Shown here in pieces: positions 1-5,487 of a stretch of 6,456 nucleotides of DNA. The notes beneath the pieces are model-generated. The model saw nothing but the letters and a program-made list of their open reading frames with translations. It searched no databases and had not been told where the DNA came from. The translations under genes and the position numbers were made by a program. Source of the DNA: Prevotellaceae bacterium (lineage in GTDB: Bacteria; Bacteroidota; Bacteroidia; Bacteroidales; Bacteroidaceae); the NCBI GenBank assembly GCA_905371275.1, contig CAJPLH010000112.1, positions 1-6,456 of the forward strand, in the 5' to 3' direction. Position 1 is the stretch's first letter, and the number at the start of each line of letters is the position of its first letter.

Positions 1-1
1 T

Positions 2-130
2 AGACTTGACCTTGACGCAGTGCTAAAGCGACCTACTACCTTTGCGAAAGAAAAGGGGAAACAGCATCCGTCTTCTTTATTTCGCATATTGTGGAGCATT
101 GGAAAGGAAGCGAAAGTGCAACGCCCATAG
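2..130 (+). CDS. 3' end of an unidentified + strand gene (partial)
   Basis: The reading frame beginning at base 2 is open to a TAG at 128-130 and gives 42 residues of a protein whose start lies outside the window. The segment is basic and hydrophilic, rich in Lys and Arg, and ends ...GKEAKVQRP. A hairpin terminator begins 15 nt after the stop, which fits a real gene end. It converges with the integrase operon that runs leftward from 2670. Relaxases and other mobilization proteins often have basic tails of this kind, but nothing here is diagnostic and I do not assign a function. The opposite strand is also open over part of this stretch, so the coding call is moderate. Confidence 0.4.
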   Translation, partial: RLDLDAVLKRPTTFAKEKGKQHPSSLFRILWSIGKEAKVQRP

Positions 131-144
131 TGGGAAATAGAAAA

Positions 145-175
145 GGTGGCTATCTCAAAATGTGAGATAACCACC
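145..175 (-). terminator. Hairpin terminator between converging genes
   Basis: Arms 145-157 and 163-175 pair over 13 positions with one C/A mismatch around a 5-nt loop. On the - strand the stem is followed by a T-rich run (TTTTCTATTT, from 144 downward), the form of an intrinsic terminator for leftward transcripts. On the + strand it lies 15 nt after the stop of the partial gene but has no T tract, so it may serve that gene only weakly. Confidence 0.6.
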
Positions 176-275
176 CATAAAAACGCCCATTACTGGTCAA
201 TAATGGACTAGGACTTTACCTTTTGGTAAACTTCTACAATGCTCTCTTACGAATTCCCACTTACCAAAGCGAAAA

Positions 276-289
276 CGTGCATATGCACG
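276..289. repeat. Perfect 14-bp palindrome
   Basis: CGTGCATATGCACG reads the same on both strands. It lies about 30 bp from the long hairpin at 318-365 in the longest gene-free stretch of the left part. A palindrome of this type could be a dimeric DNA-binding site, but no flanking promoter shows which gene it would control. Confidence 0.55.
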
Positions 290-317
290 AACATGTACAG
301 GCTTTCCGTTACAGCAC

Positions 318-365
318 TGAACTGTTTTGATATTTTGAACCAAAACATCACCCTAAAACAGTTCA
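318..365. repeat. Long two-part hairpin
   Basis: The outer arms TGAACTGTTTT (318-328) and AAAACAGTTCA (355-365) are a perfect 11-bp inverted repeat. Inside them, arms of the form TGATnTTTTG and CAAAAnATCA pair with one mismatch around an AAC loop, so almost the whole 48 nt can fold, with a small CCCTA bulge. Neither strand has a T tract after the stem, so it does not look like a simple terminator. In a mobile-element context it could be part of a transfer origin or a structured RNA; this is inference. Confidence 0.5.
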
Positions 366-511
366 AAATAGAGTGAGTTTGGCTATTTATTACGATTTCT
401 CATAATATTAAACTCCAGTTTTCCCTTCCTGTTGGTTTTGTCAGAAAGGTGCTGAGAGATATTGCAAAATTGCAAAAATATTTTCTATTCTTATTTGAAA
501 ATATTGTATTT

Positions 512-758
512 CTAATATACAATGAGTAGAATTGCTGCGATGATGGCATCCAATAACAGCCAACGTAGGATTGTAAAGGTTACTTGCAAAATCACTTTGG
601 CAATGAAGCGTAATATCAGAAAAGCTACAATGACTGACGCGACAGTTACGACTTGCGGCGTTACAATCTTTGAGATAAGTCGGGTGCTGCTTGATATTAT
701 TGGTTTTGTTCGATGCGTCTGCCTTGATGAAGATAGGTGTGTGCACGTCTTGATTCAT
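512..758 (-). pseudogene. Frameshifted gene for a small membrane protein
   Basis: An ATG at 758 opens a hydrophilic N-terminal frame of about 30 residues (MNQDVHTPIFIKADASNK...). This frame then turns into unlikely protein rich in Cys, Ser and His. From about 667 the +1 frame instead encodes a clearly hydrophobic C-terminal half with two membrane-like segments (around VTVASVIVAFLILRF and LLLDAIIAAILLIVY), ending at a TAG at 512-514. The hydrophobic frame is open back to a TGA at 755-757 but has no ATG, GTG or TTG before the membrane segment. One inserted base near 660-680 would join the two halves into an 81-residue protein. It lies downstream of the DUF1896 gene on the same strand. A sequencing error or a real +1 shift would give an intact gene instead. 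The family is not recognised. Confidence 0.5.
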
Positions 759-769
759 GATTATTCATA

Positions 770-899
770 ATCGGGGCTTTTAATAGTTTCAAGAGCGACA
801 ACAAGATGCGCACACTACATAAAGACAAGTGTTTACAAAACTCTTGACGTGTGGAGTGGAGCGTTTATCTTGGCTCTTGACACTACAAAAGCCCCCGAT
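770..899. repeat. Inverted-repeat pair, 26-bp imperfect arms, 130 bp end to end
   Basis: The left arm (770-795) starts ATCGGGGCTTTT and ends TTCAAGAG. The reverse complement of the right arm (874-899) starts ATCGGGGGCTTTT and ends GTCAAGAG. The arms match over about 26 positions with one indel pair and two or three substitutions. The motif CTCTTGAC is repeated at 841-848 and 874-881. The 78 bp between the arms contain no gene. The unit could be a MITE-like insertion, a large RNA stem or a protein-binding region. No obvious target-site duplication flanks it. Confidence 0.5.
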
Positions 900-919
900 G
901 ACTTGAAGTATCAAGTCAT
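898..919 (-). terminator. Hairpin overlapping the end of the DUF1896 gene
   Basis: Arms 898-906 and 911-919 form a perfect 9-bp stem with a 4-nt loop. The DUF1896 stop codon (911-913) lies inside the right arm. On the - strand the stem is followed by CGGGGGCTTTTG, a short T run, so it may be a weak terminator or attenuator between the DUF1896 gene and the frameshifted gene downstream. The stem AT content is high, so termination would be inefficient. Confidence 0.4.
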
Positions 920-1378
920 GTTCTCACCGCCTATCGTTGGCAGACCATTGACCTCGATGAGCAGCACGATGGTACCGGTCAACTCTGTGTACAGTTTGTC
1001 GTATTCTGTACCTGCCGCAAAGTCGTCCGTGAGTTTGTACTTGGTAAATACCGCTTGAATTGCCTTGTTGTTCAGTAAAATTAGTGCTAACCTTTCGGGA
1101 AGCGGACTTGGCAGCTCCTTCTCAAACTCTTGCTCCAGCACGGAAACAAGGGTATCATACTTTGAGAAATGCAGGTTGTGGTACAGTACCTCGCTTGCCA
1201 TTGTCTCTGCTTCGGGATAGGAAAATCCTTGTGCCACGGTATCGCAGTAAGCCGTCAGAGCCTCGTCTGCTCGAGCGGTTACAAATGCATTGTCATTCAC
1301 TTTCTCTGGAAAATGCTCTCCGAGATACGCCTCCAGCTTCAGAAGGAAGTAAGAAAGCTCTTTCTTTGTTGTTGCCAT
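911..1378 (-). CDS. DUF1896 family protein of a Bacteroidota mobile element
   Basis: The 155-residue protein carries the pattern I know for DUF1896: an N-terminal ELSYFLLKLEAYL helix, a TARADEAL segment near residue 35, a VLYHNLHFSKYDTL block near residue 70, and a C-terminal EYDKLYTELTGTI block near residue 130. Length is normal for the family. It has no signal peptide or membrane segment, so it should be cytosolic. DUF1896 proteins are found on Bacteroides conjugative and mobilizable elements, often beside integrases or DNA-processing genes. Their biochemical role is unknown to me. The ATG at 1378 lies only 5 nt after the integrase stop, so the two genes are almost certainly co-transcribed. 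The last codons and the stop fall in a hairpin. Family confidence is high; function is open. Confidence 0.85.
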   Translation of the reverse strand: MATTKKELSYFLLKLEAYLGEHFPEKVNDNAFVTARADEALTAYCDTVAQGFSYPEAETMASEVLYHNLHFSKYDTLVSVLEQEFEKELPSPLPERLALILLNNKAIQAVFTKYKLTDDFAAGTEYDKLYTELTGTIVLLIEVNGLPTIGGENMT

Positions 1379-1383
1379 AAGTC

Positions 1384-2670
1384 TTAATGATTTGTTTTTA
1401 TAATAGGTGTATCACTCTTTTTGGTATAACGTCGCTTGGTCGGCTTTGCAGGCGGAGCACTTGCGAAGTCGAACTTATCCAATTTCTTGGATACGGCAAG
1501 CATATCATTCTCGATCTTCTTGTTTGTTATGCGGGCATAAAGCTGAGTTGTAGTTATGTTTGTGTGTCCTAACATCTTGGACACTGATTCTACTGGAACA
1601 CCCTTGGTGAGCATCATCGTGGCAAAGGTGTGCCGAGCCATGTGAAAGGTCAGGTTCTTGTTGATACCGCAAACATCGGCTATCTCTTTCAAATAAGAGT
1701 TCATACGCTGGTTGCTGAGAATGGGTATTAATCTACCATTCTTTGCTTTGCCTTCATACTTCTTGATAATCATCTTAGGAATATCGAGAAGAAGGATATG
1801 GCTTAACGTATCAGTTTTCTGACGTGCTGTTACGATCCACTGTTTGCCGTCCATCGTTATGATATTGTCAGGAGTAAGGTTGGCTACATCAACGTAAGCA
1901 AGTCCTGTAAAGCAAGAGAACAAGAAGATGTCGCGAACATTTACCAATCGCTGCGTTGCAAATTCCTTGTGCATGATGGTATCCACTTCTTCGTCTGTCA
2001 AAAAGCCACGATCAACTCTTTTGGTCTTGAAGTGGATATTGAGGAATGGGTCGTGATTAAACATTCCAGCCTTTCGACCAAAAATGATAACTGTCTTGAA
2101 AGTCTTTAAGGTTTTGATGACCGTGTTAAAGCTCTGTCCAACCACCGTCTTGAGATAGACATCGAAATCGTGAATGACAATCGGGGTAAGTTCAATAATA
2201 TTGAGGTCTGTGCGTGCATACTTCTCTTGAATGAACTTGGCGAAGTGACGCTTGCAGGTGTCAAACTTGCGATAATTGGCTTTGGTAACTCCACAGCCAA
2301 TCTGTGCATACATATCATTATTATACTTGGTAAACAATGAAAGAACGGTCTCCATGTCCTCACGTTTGCCAATATATTCCGATTTGATGCGTTCAAGGCT
2401 GAGTTCTTCTGAGAACTCCAATCGTTGGAATATCATCTGAAGGTCTGTGCTGATGCTCGTCAGTTGTGCGTTGGTGGCTAAAGCCTCTTTAGTTCGTCCT
2501 TGTACTTTACCCAATGTGCTGTTCCACATTTCAGGATCGACACAAACGCCTGTTGTGCCAAGCGCAATTCTTTCTCCATTAAGATGGATACGCATCATAA
2601 CCGATGCTTTTCCTTCTTTGTTCAAATAATTGCTTCGCAGATAGAAGCTTGTTCTGAAAATACTCTTCAT
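1384..2670 (-). CDS. Bacteroides-type tyrosine recombinase (integrase)
   Basis: This 428-residue site-specific recombinase would integrate and excise the element. Residues 1-95 look like the arm-DNA-binding domain with a start typical of the family (FYLRSNYLNKEG..A.V..R). Residues 105-205 form the SAM-like core-binding domain, and about 220-395 the catalytic domain. Visible active-site residues are Lys285 (beta-hairpin, TARQKTDT), His343 and Arg346 (HMARHTF), His369 (MLGH) and the nucleophile Tyr378 (QLYARI). The usual first catalytic arginine is Ala258 (CFTGLAYVDV). Loss of this arginine is known in IntDOT of CTnDOT and its relatives, so the enzyme may still be active. The C-terminal tail is basic (PTKRRYTKKSD). 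It heads an operon with the DUF1896 gene and lies directly downstream of the ssrA 3' end, which fits insertion at ssrA. Confidence 0.93.
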   Translation of the reverse strand: MKSIFRTSFYLRSNYLNKEGKASVMMRIHLNGERIALGTTGVCVDPEMWNSTLGKVQGRTKEALATNAQLTSISTDLQMIFQRLEFSEELSLERIKSEYIGKREDMETVLSLFTKYNNDMYAQIGCGVTKANYRKFDTCKRHFAKFIQEKYARTDLNIIELTPIVIHDFDVYLKTVVGQSFNTVIKTLKTFKTVIIFGRKAGMFNHDPFLNIHFKTKRVDRGFLTDEEVDTIMHKEFATQRLVNVRDIFLFSCFTGLAYVDVANLTPDNIITMDGKQWIVTARQKTDTLSHILLLDIPKMIIKKYEGKAKNGRLIPILSNQRMNSYLKEIADVCGINKNLTFHMARHTFATMMLTKGVPVESVSKMLGHTNITTTQLYARITNKKIENDMLAVSKKLDKFDFASAPPAKPTKRRYTKKSDTPIIKTNH

Positions 2671-2749
2671 ACTTACAAGTTTTTAGTGCAGAAGTAAATC
2701 GTGTTTCCAACCCAGTTAAGGGTGAGTTATGCGCTATTTTTTACAGCTG

Positions 2750-2780
2750 CAAAGTTCTACATAATTCTTTGAATAACAAT
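2750..2780 (-). promoter_or_regulatory. Candidate Bacteroidota promoter for the integrase operon
   Basis: On the - strand, ATTG (2777-2780) is followed after 19 nt by GAACTTTG (2750-2757). This is close to the Bacteroidota consensus TTTG-N19-21-TAnnTTTG, missing one base in each box. Transcription would start near 2740 and leave about a 70-nt leader before the integrase ATG at 2670. The -7 region shares TTTGCAGC with the ssrA promoter. It lies left of the repeat cluster, so recombinase binding there could affect it. Confidence 0.4.
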
Positions 2781-2817
2781 GAAGTATATAGTATCTATGC
2801 GTACTCTGTACGGTATC

Positions 2818-2870
2818 ACTGGCTACAATCTTACAAAGTCGTTTTTTTCTGTAGCCATATTGTAGCCAGT
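2818..2870. repeat. 12-bp inverted repeat with a third copy of its core
   Basis: ACTGGCTACAAT at 2818-2829 is the exact reverse complement of ATTGTAGCCAGT at 2859-2870. The core TGTAGCCA also occurs at 2850-2857, so two same-strand copies (2850 and 2861) are 11 bp apart, about one helical turn, with an opposed copy at 2820-2827. Repeated short sites of this kind next to an integrase gene are typical of arm-type recombinase or excisionase binding sites, although no binding is shown here. Confidence 0.6.
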
Positions 2871-2914
2871 TGGGAGTATTTTGAGCGTTTCGGCGGTATC
2901 TGTATGTACTCCCA
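2871..2914. repeat. 8-bp inverted repeat TGGGAGTA / TACTCCCA
   Basis: TGGGAGTA at 2871-2878 and TACTCCCA at 2907-2914 are perfect reverse complements separated by 28 bp, directly abutting the TGTAGCCA cluster. Related GTACTC motifs occur at 2801-2806 and 2906-2911, with the opposite orientation at 3006-3011. CGGTATC is repeated at 2811-2817 and 2894-2900. Together they extend the likely protein-binding region. Confidence 0.5.
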
Positions 2915-2937
2915 GACAGGGAGGCATATAAACGAAC

Positions 2938-2969
2938 AATCGCCGTAACTCGTTGAAGTTACGGCGATT
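2938..2969 (-). terminator. Likely ssrA terminator hairpin
   Basis: Arms 2938-2950 and 2957-2969 form a perfect 13-bp stem with a 6-nt loop. It lies about 48 nt downstream of the tmRNA 3' end and upstream of the integrase on the same strand. It is therefore placed to end ssrA transcription and insulate the integrase. The T tract after the stem on the - strand is modest (GTTCGTTTATAT). Confidence 0.6.
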
Positions 2970-3017
2970 ATCTGATTTAATCATTTTTCGTTTTCCTCTT
3001 GTTCAGAGTACGTAAAG

Positions 3018-3406
3018 TGGAGCTGGAGGGGATTGAACCCTCGTCCAAACGGAGAACTAACTAGCTTTCTACACGCTTAGTTTCCCTTTGATTGTCGGGC
3101 AGCACTGCGATGGAAACAACCTAATATGCTGCCGTATCCTCTAAAATTTCAGCGAACCACCGAGGCTTGGCTTGCCAATCTCCTTCTTACTGTACCACCA
3201 TGTCAAGACGTAAAGGAGCGGATGCTCTTGGGTGGTCCCAACTCCTAGAGAAGGGATAAAGCTAATCTACTATACTTCGATTAAGCAGCGAGAGCAAAGT
3301 TGTTTTCGCCAGATAAATTGTTGAAAGCCGAGATTATAGTGCCCACTTCCGTCCGCACTGCGTGCTTACTAACCACCTCGAACCGCTGTCAAATCCAGTC
3401 AGCCCC
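3018..3406 (-). ncRNA. ssrA: tmRNA (ssrA)
   Basis: This RNA rescues ribosomes stalled on broken mRNAs and tags the incomplete peptide for proteolysis. The 5' end GGGGCTG (3400-3406) pairs with CAGCTCC (3019-3025) to make the 7-bp acceptor stem, with discriminator A at 3018. The next encoded bases read CTT, so the terminal CCA must be added enzymatically. The GACTGG block after the acceptor stem and the T-arm with GGTTCAATCC match bacterial one-piece tmRNA. The 389-nt length is normal. The tag frame (3281-3310) encodes GENNFALAA and then TAA. A consensus promoter lies just upstream and a hairpin just downstream. The 3' end abuts the integrase region, and ssrA 3' ends are frequent integration targets. 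Confidence 0.96.
3281..3310 (-). other. tmRNA tag-peptide reading frame (GENNFALAA)
   Basis: The resume codon is read as GGC and the frame gives G-E-N-N-F-A-L-A-A followed by TAA. The ALAA end is the standard degradation signal for ClpXP-type proteases. The Bacteroidales tags I remember are GENNYALAA and GETNYALAA, so the only difference from the closest one is Phe for Tyr at position 5. The choice of Gly as the first tag residue follows those relatives. Confidence 0.9.
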
Positions 3407-3419
3407 ATAGTAGTTGCTG

Positions 3420-3451
3420 CAAAGGTAATACTTTCTTTTGGATTGGACAAA
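3420..3451 (-). promoter_or_regulatory. ssrA promoter, full Bacteroidota consensus
   Basis: On the - strand TTTG (3448-3451) is followed after exactly 20 nt by TACCTTTG (3420-3427), a perfect fit to the Bacteroidota sigma-ABfr consensus TTTG-N19-21-TAnnTTTG. The mature tmRNA 5' end at 3406 lies 14 nt past the -7 box. That agrees with a start a few bases upstream followed by RNase P trimming. Confidence 0.85.
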
Positions 3452-3497
3452 TAGAATTTGTGATTCTAAGTTTTGATTCTTTTTCTCCGAAGGAAAT

Positions 3498-3529
3498 TCC
3501 ATTGTTGCGTATCTTTATGTTGCAATGGA
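3498..3529 (-). terminator. Weak hairpin after the AAA ATPase gene
   Basis: Arms 3498-3505 and 3522-3529 pair over 8 positions, one of them a G-T wobble, with a 16-nt loop. It lies about 20 nt past the AAA ATPase stop and is followed on the - strand by ATTTCCTT. It is the only terminator-like structure I see between this operon and the ssrA promoter. The long loop and poor T tract make it doubtful. Confidence 0.25.
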
Positions 3530-3549
3530 CATAGACAACAACTCTGTAT

Positions 3550-4791
3550 TTAATTTTGTTCCTTCTTTTCTATGGCTGATTTTATTTGTTCCTTGATTGA
3601 ACTATTGAGTCCATTTTTTTTGCTTGCTTCTTCTTTTAAACGATTCATTTCTTGCTTCTTTAGCTTGAAACGTTCTACAAAGTCTGAAATCTCAAACATC
3701 GCATTTGCTTCTTCTTTTGTAGCTTTTGAAAGCAACGTTTCAAGAATTGCGCTTTTGATTTCGCGTCCCGAAACCCCCTCAGCTTCTTTACTTATTAGTT
3801 GCAAGTCTTCAAAGGAGTAGTTGGAACTAAAAGGAAGTTGCTTAGGGAGCATTTTAGAAATAATTCTTGTACGTGCTTCTTCATTTGGAAGTTCGAACTT
3901 TATATGCTTTAGAATGCGTGACTCAAAAGCTTTGTCAAAGTTCGTAACAAGATTTGTTGCAAAGAGAACGACGCCTGAAAACTCTTCTAGTAGAATCAAC
4001 ATTTGACTCCTTAGTGAATTGAGAGCTTGGTCTGCACCTTGCGTTACATTTTCAATGCGCTTTCCTAGGAATGAGTCAGCTTCATCAAAAAACATAACAC
4101 AATTGTATTCTTTGGCTACATCAAAAGCTTGTTGGAGATTCTTTGGAGCTTCTCCGACATACTTAGATTCGATTTCTGAGTAGTTGAGAGATAGTAATGG
4201 TCGTTGAAGGAAATGTGAGATTGCGTGAGCACACATTGTTTTTCCTGTTCCAGGAGGACCATAGAAGTTCAACACGCTTTTAGGTACTGGATCAACTGTT
4301 TCAAACCCCCAATCTTTATAAATCAAATTTTGATGCTTGATGATATTTAGAGCTTCATCAATTTCTTGTTTCACTTCTTCGGGCAATATCATTTGCTCAA
4401 AAGAATACTTTGGTGAAATTGGCTCGAATAAAGACACGTTGTTAGGCTTGTTTTCTTCTTCCATCGTCTTCGTTGGTTGAATTTTTCTCTCTGAAAGTGT
4501 TGCTTTAATATGAAGCTGAACGTTATTGGGAAGTTCGAGACTAATACGTTCTTGGTGGTTATCCAACCACTTTTTAAGCTCATAAATAAAGCCTTGACTT
4601 TTGTGAATTGAGAAACAAGCATTACTTGTAATCTTATATTTTTGTTCTACATCTTGCTTAGATTGTAATAGAAGAAGTTCAATGTTATAATTGAGATGAG
4701 AGAATTCTTCTTGTGCTTGTATGCAAGAGAGGTGCTTAAATAACTGCTGTTTGGTTTCTCGCAAGAATGATTCACTATTGAAACTTATCAT
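3550..4791 (-). CDS. AAA ATPase, last gene of a small-membrane-protein operon
   Basis: The 413-residue protein is a single-ring classical AAA ATPase that would unfold or remodel protein partners in the cytosol. Residues 1-125 form a helical N-terminal region of no recognised family, followed by a charged linker. The AAA module spans about 130-360: Walker A GPPGTGKT (178-185), pore loop KYVG (210-213), Walker B VMFFDEAD (232-239), sensor-1 Asn280 (FATN), an arginine-finger candidate Arg292 (DKAFESRI) and a sensor-2-type GVSGREIK (339-346). The tail (370-413) is highly charged and probably coiled-coil. There is no protease domain, no membrane segment and no second AAA ring, so it is not FtsH, ClpV or Cdc48. 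It starts 3 nt after the stop of the 90-aa membrane protein, and the four small upstream genes are likely partners or substrates. The specific function is unknown. Confidence 0.9.
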   Translation of the reverse strand: MISFNSESFLRETKQQLFKHLSCIQAQEEFSHLNYNIELLLLQSKQDVEQKYKITSNACFSIHKSQGFIYELKKWLDNHQERISLELPNNVQLHIKATLSERKIQPTKTMEEENKPNNVSLFEPISPKYSFEQMILPEEVKQEIDEALNIIKHQNLIYKDWGFETVDPVPKSVLNFYGPPGTGKTMCAHAISHFLQRPLLSLNYSEIESKYVGEAPKNLQQAFDVAKEYNCVMFFDEADSFLGKRIENVTQGADQALNSLRSQMLILLEEFSGVVLFATNLVTNFDKAFESRILKHIKFELPNEEARTRIISKMLPKQLPFSSNYSFEDLQLISKEAEGVSGREIKSAILETLLSKATKEEANAMFEISDFVERFKLKKQEMNRLKEEASKKNGLNSSIKEQIKSAIEKKEQN

Positions 4792-4794
4792 AGG

Positions 4795-5067
4795 CTATGT
4801 ATATAATAACATTCCAACCTTAAGACTTGAATCAATACCTTCTTTTGACATAAATGATTCTTTGCCAACGTATTCATTGGTTTGTTGGTCAAAAATCCCC
4901 ACGTCAATAGCATTATTTCCAGCCTTAAGTATCTTTGCTCTTAGTTTGCGTTTATAGTACTTCTCTTTGACTTTAGCTATAATATCTTTCTTTGTGATTA
5001 TAGTACATAGAACAATACAAGCACTCGAAAGCCCCGCAAAGAGGAGAAAAGGCAATAGTGGAAGCAT
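4795..5067 (-). CDS. Small single-pass membrane protein (90 aa)
   Basis: Residues 2-24 (PLLPFLLFAGLSS...) are a membrane segment, followed by a strongly basic stretch (KVKEKYYKRKLRAK, about 32-45). The C-terminal part should therefore stay in the cytosol. The C-terminal region (GIFDQQTNEYVGKESF) resembles the VYDKETDEITDLQI region of the 130-aa protein encoded at 5488-5880, so this may be a shortened member of the same family. It lacks the DIIVL-like end of the others and finishes VGMLLYT. Cys17 follows LSSA, but the N-terminus has no basic residue and the lipobox fit is poor. It starts 2 nt after the upstream stop and ends 3 nt before the AAA ATPase start. Function unknown. Confidence 0.75.
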   Translation of the reverse strand: MLPLLPFLLFAGLSSACIVLCTIITKKDIIAKVKEKYYKRKLRAKILKAGNNAIDVGIFDQQTNEYVGKESFMSKEGIDSSLKVGMLLYT

Positions 5068-5069
5068 AC

Positions 5070-5480
5070 TTATGATAATACAATAATATCCGATTGAGTT
5101 GTTTGCAACATCTCGTTCAGTTTCATGCCAAAACTCTTCGCATGGATTATTTGTGCGTCAGTAATGCAATCTTTTGTTTTGTTATATACAGCTACAATGA
5201 TTGTTGAATATCCATCCTTCTGAAGTTTGGAGGCTGGTGTAATATGAAGTTTTGACACCTTGGAGGATTGGGGATGGATAAGACAGGGTATGTCTACTTC
5301 TTTATTTAGACCTTTATTTTTGAAGAAATCAACAACATCTGATAACTTGAGTTCTCCATCAAGGGTTTCTTCATCAATGGAAGATACATCTAATGTTGTT
5401 TTTTTTCCTTTCTTGCTTGCATAATACAATCCTCCTCCTATGAGTAGGACTAGAGCACTGGCAACAATAAATTCTTTCAT
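5070..5480 (-). CDS. Small membrane-anchored protein with paralogous C-terminal domain (136 aa)
   Basis: A single hydrophobic segment at residues 4-20 (FIVASALVLLIGGGLYY) is followed by SKKGKK, so the rest probably faces the cytosol. An acidic linker (about 30-50) leads to a C-terminal domain of about 80 residues. This contains AVYNKTKDCITDAQII (around 97-112) and ends SDIIVLS. The same pattern appears in the 130-aa product of 5488-5880 (AVYDKETDEITDLQIL ... NDIIVLN), and more loosely in the other two small proteins. It begins 7 nt after the upstream stop and is 2 nt from the next gene, deep in the operon that ends with the AAA ATPase. A plausible role is a membrane-bound adaptor or substrate of that ATPase. 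I recognise no described family. Confidence 0.78.
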   Translation of the reverse strand: MKEFIVASALVLLIGGGLYYASKKGKKTTLDVSSIDEETLDGELKLSDVVDFFKNKGLNKEVDIPCLIHPQSSKVSKLHITPASKLQKDGYSTIIVAVYNKTKDCITDAQIIHAKSFGMKLNEMLQTTQSDIIVLS

Positions 5481-5487
5481 AATGGTT

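Larger units (their letters stand above)
176..511. other. Intergenic stretch with palindrome and long hairpin, no convincing gene
   Basis: I see no supportable gene here. The stretch holds a short hairpin with arms CCATTA/TAATGG (187-206), another with arms TTTACC/GGTAAA near 215-230, a perfect 14-bp palindrome at 276-289 and a long hairpin at 318-365. The motif AACGCCCAT occurs at 120-128 and again at 182-190. A 45-codon ATG-initiated ORF at 239-376 on the + strand runs through both the palindrome and the hairpin. It has no Shine-Dalgarno sequence and I treat it as chance. Confidence 0.5.
2671..3017. other. Intergenic region between integrase and ssrA, candidate att side
   Basis: There is no gene in this stretch. 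From left to right it holds the integrase leader and candidate promoter, a cluster of short direct and inverted repeats (2801-2914) and a strong hairpin (2938-2969). If the element inserted at ssrA, this is where the recombinase arm sites and the element end should lie. No copy of the ssrA 3' end is visible elsewhere in the window, so the junction cannot be placed exactly. Confidence 0.5.

Noticed and set aside
239..376. 45-aa + strand ORF starting at an ATG
   Set aside because: It spans the palindrome and the long hairpin, lacks any ribosome-binding sequence or promoter box, and the peptide has no domain features.
522..770. 82-aa ORF on the + strand
   Set aside because: It is antisense to the better-looking - strand membrane-protein frame, has an implausible composition and no recognisable family; taken as a shadow.
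1060..1387. Two + strand ORFs (106 and 72 aa)
   Set aside because: Both are antisense shadows of the well-supported DUF1896 gene.
2106..2396. 96-aa - strand ORF inside the integrase
   Set aside because: It is an alternative frame of the integrase gene, Ser/Arg-rich and without family features.
3550..4791. AAA ATPase as ClpV of a type VI secretion system or as FtsH
   Set aside because: It has one AAA ring, no ClpV second ring or N-domain, no zinc protease motif and no membrane segment, and no secretion components are seen nearby.
4795..5067. Lipoprotein signal in the 90-aa protein (Cys17)
   Set aside because: The residues before Cys are S-S-A rather than a canonical L-x-G/A box and the N-terminus has no basic residue; a plain membrane anchor is more likely.
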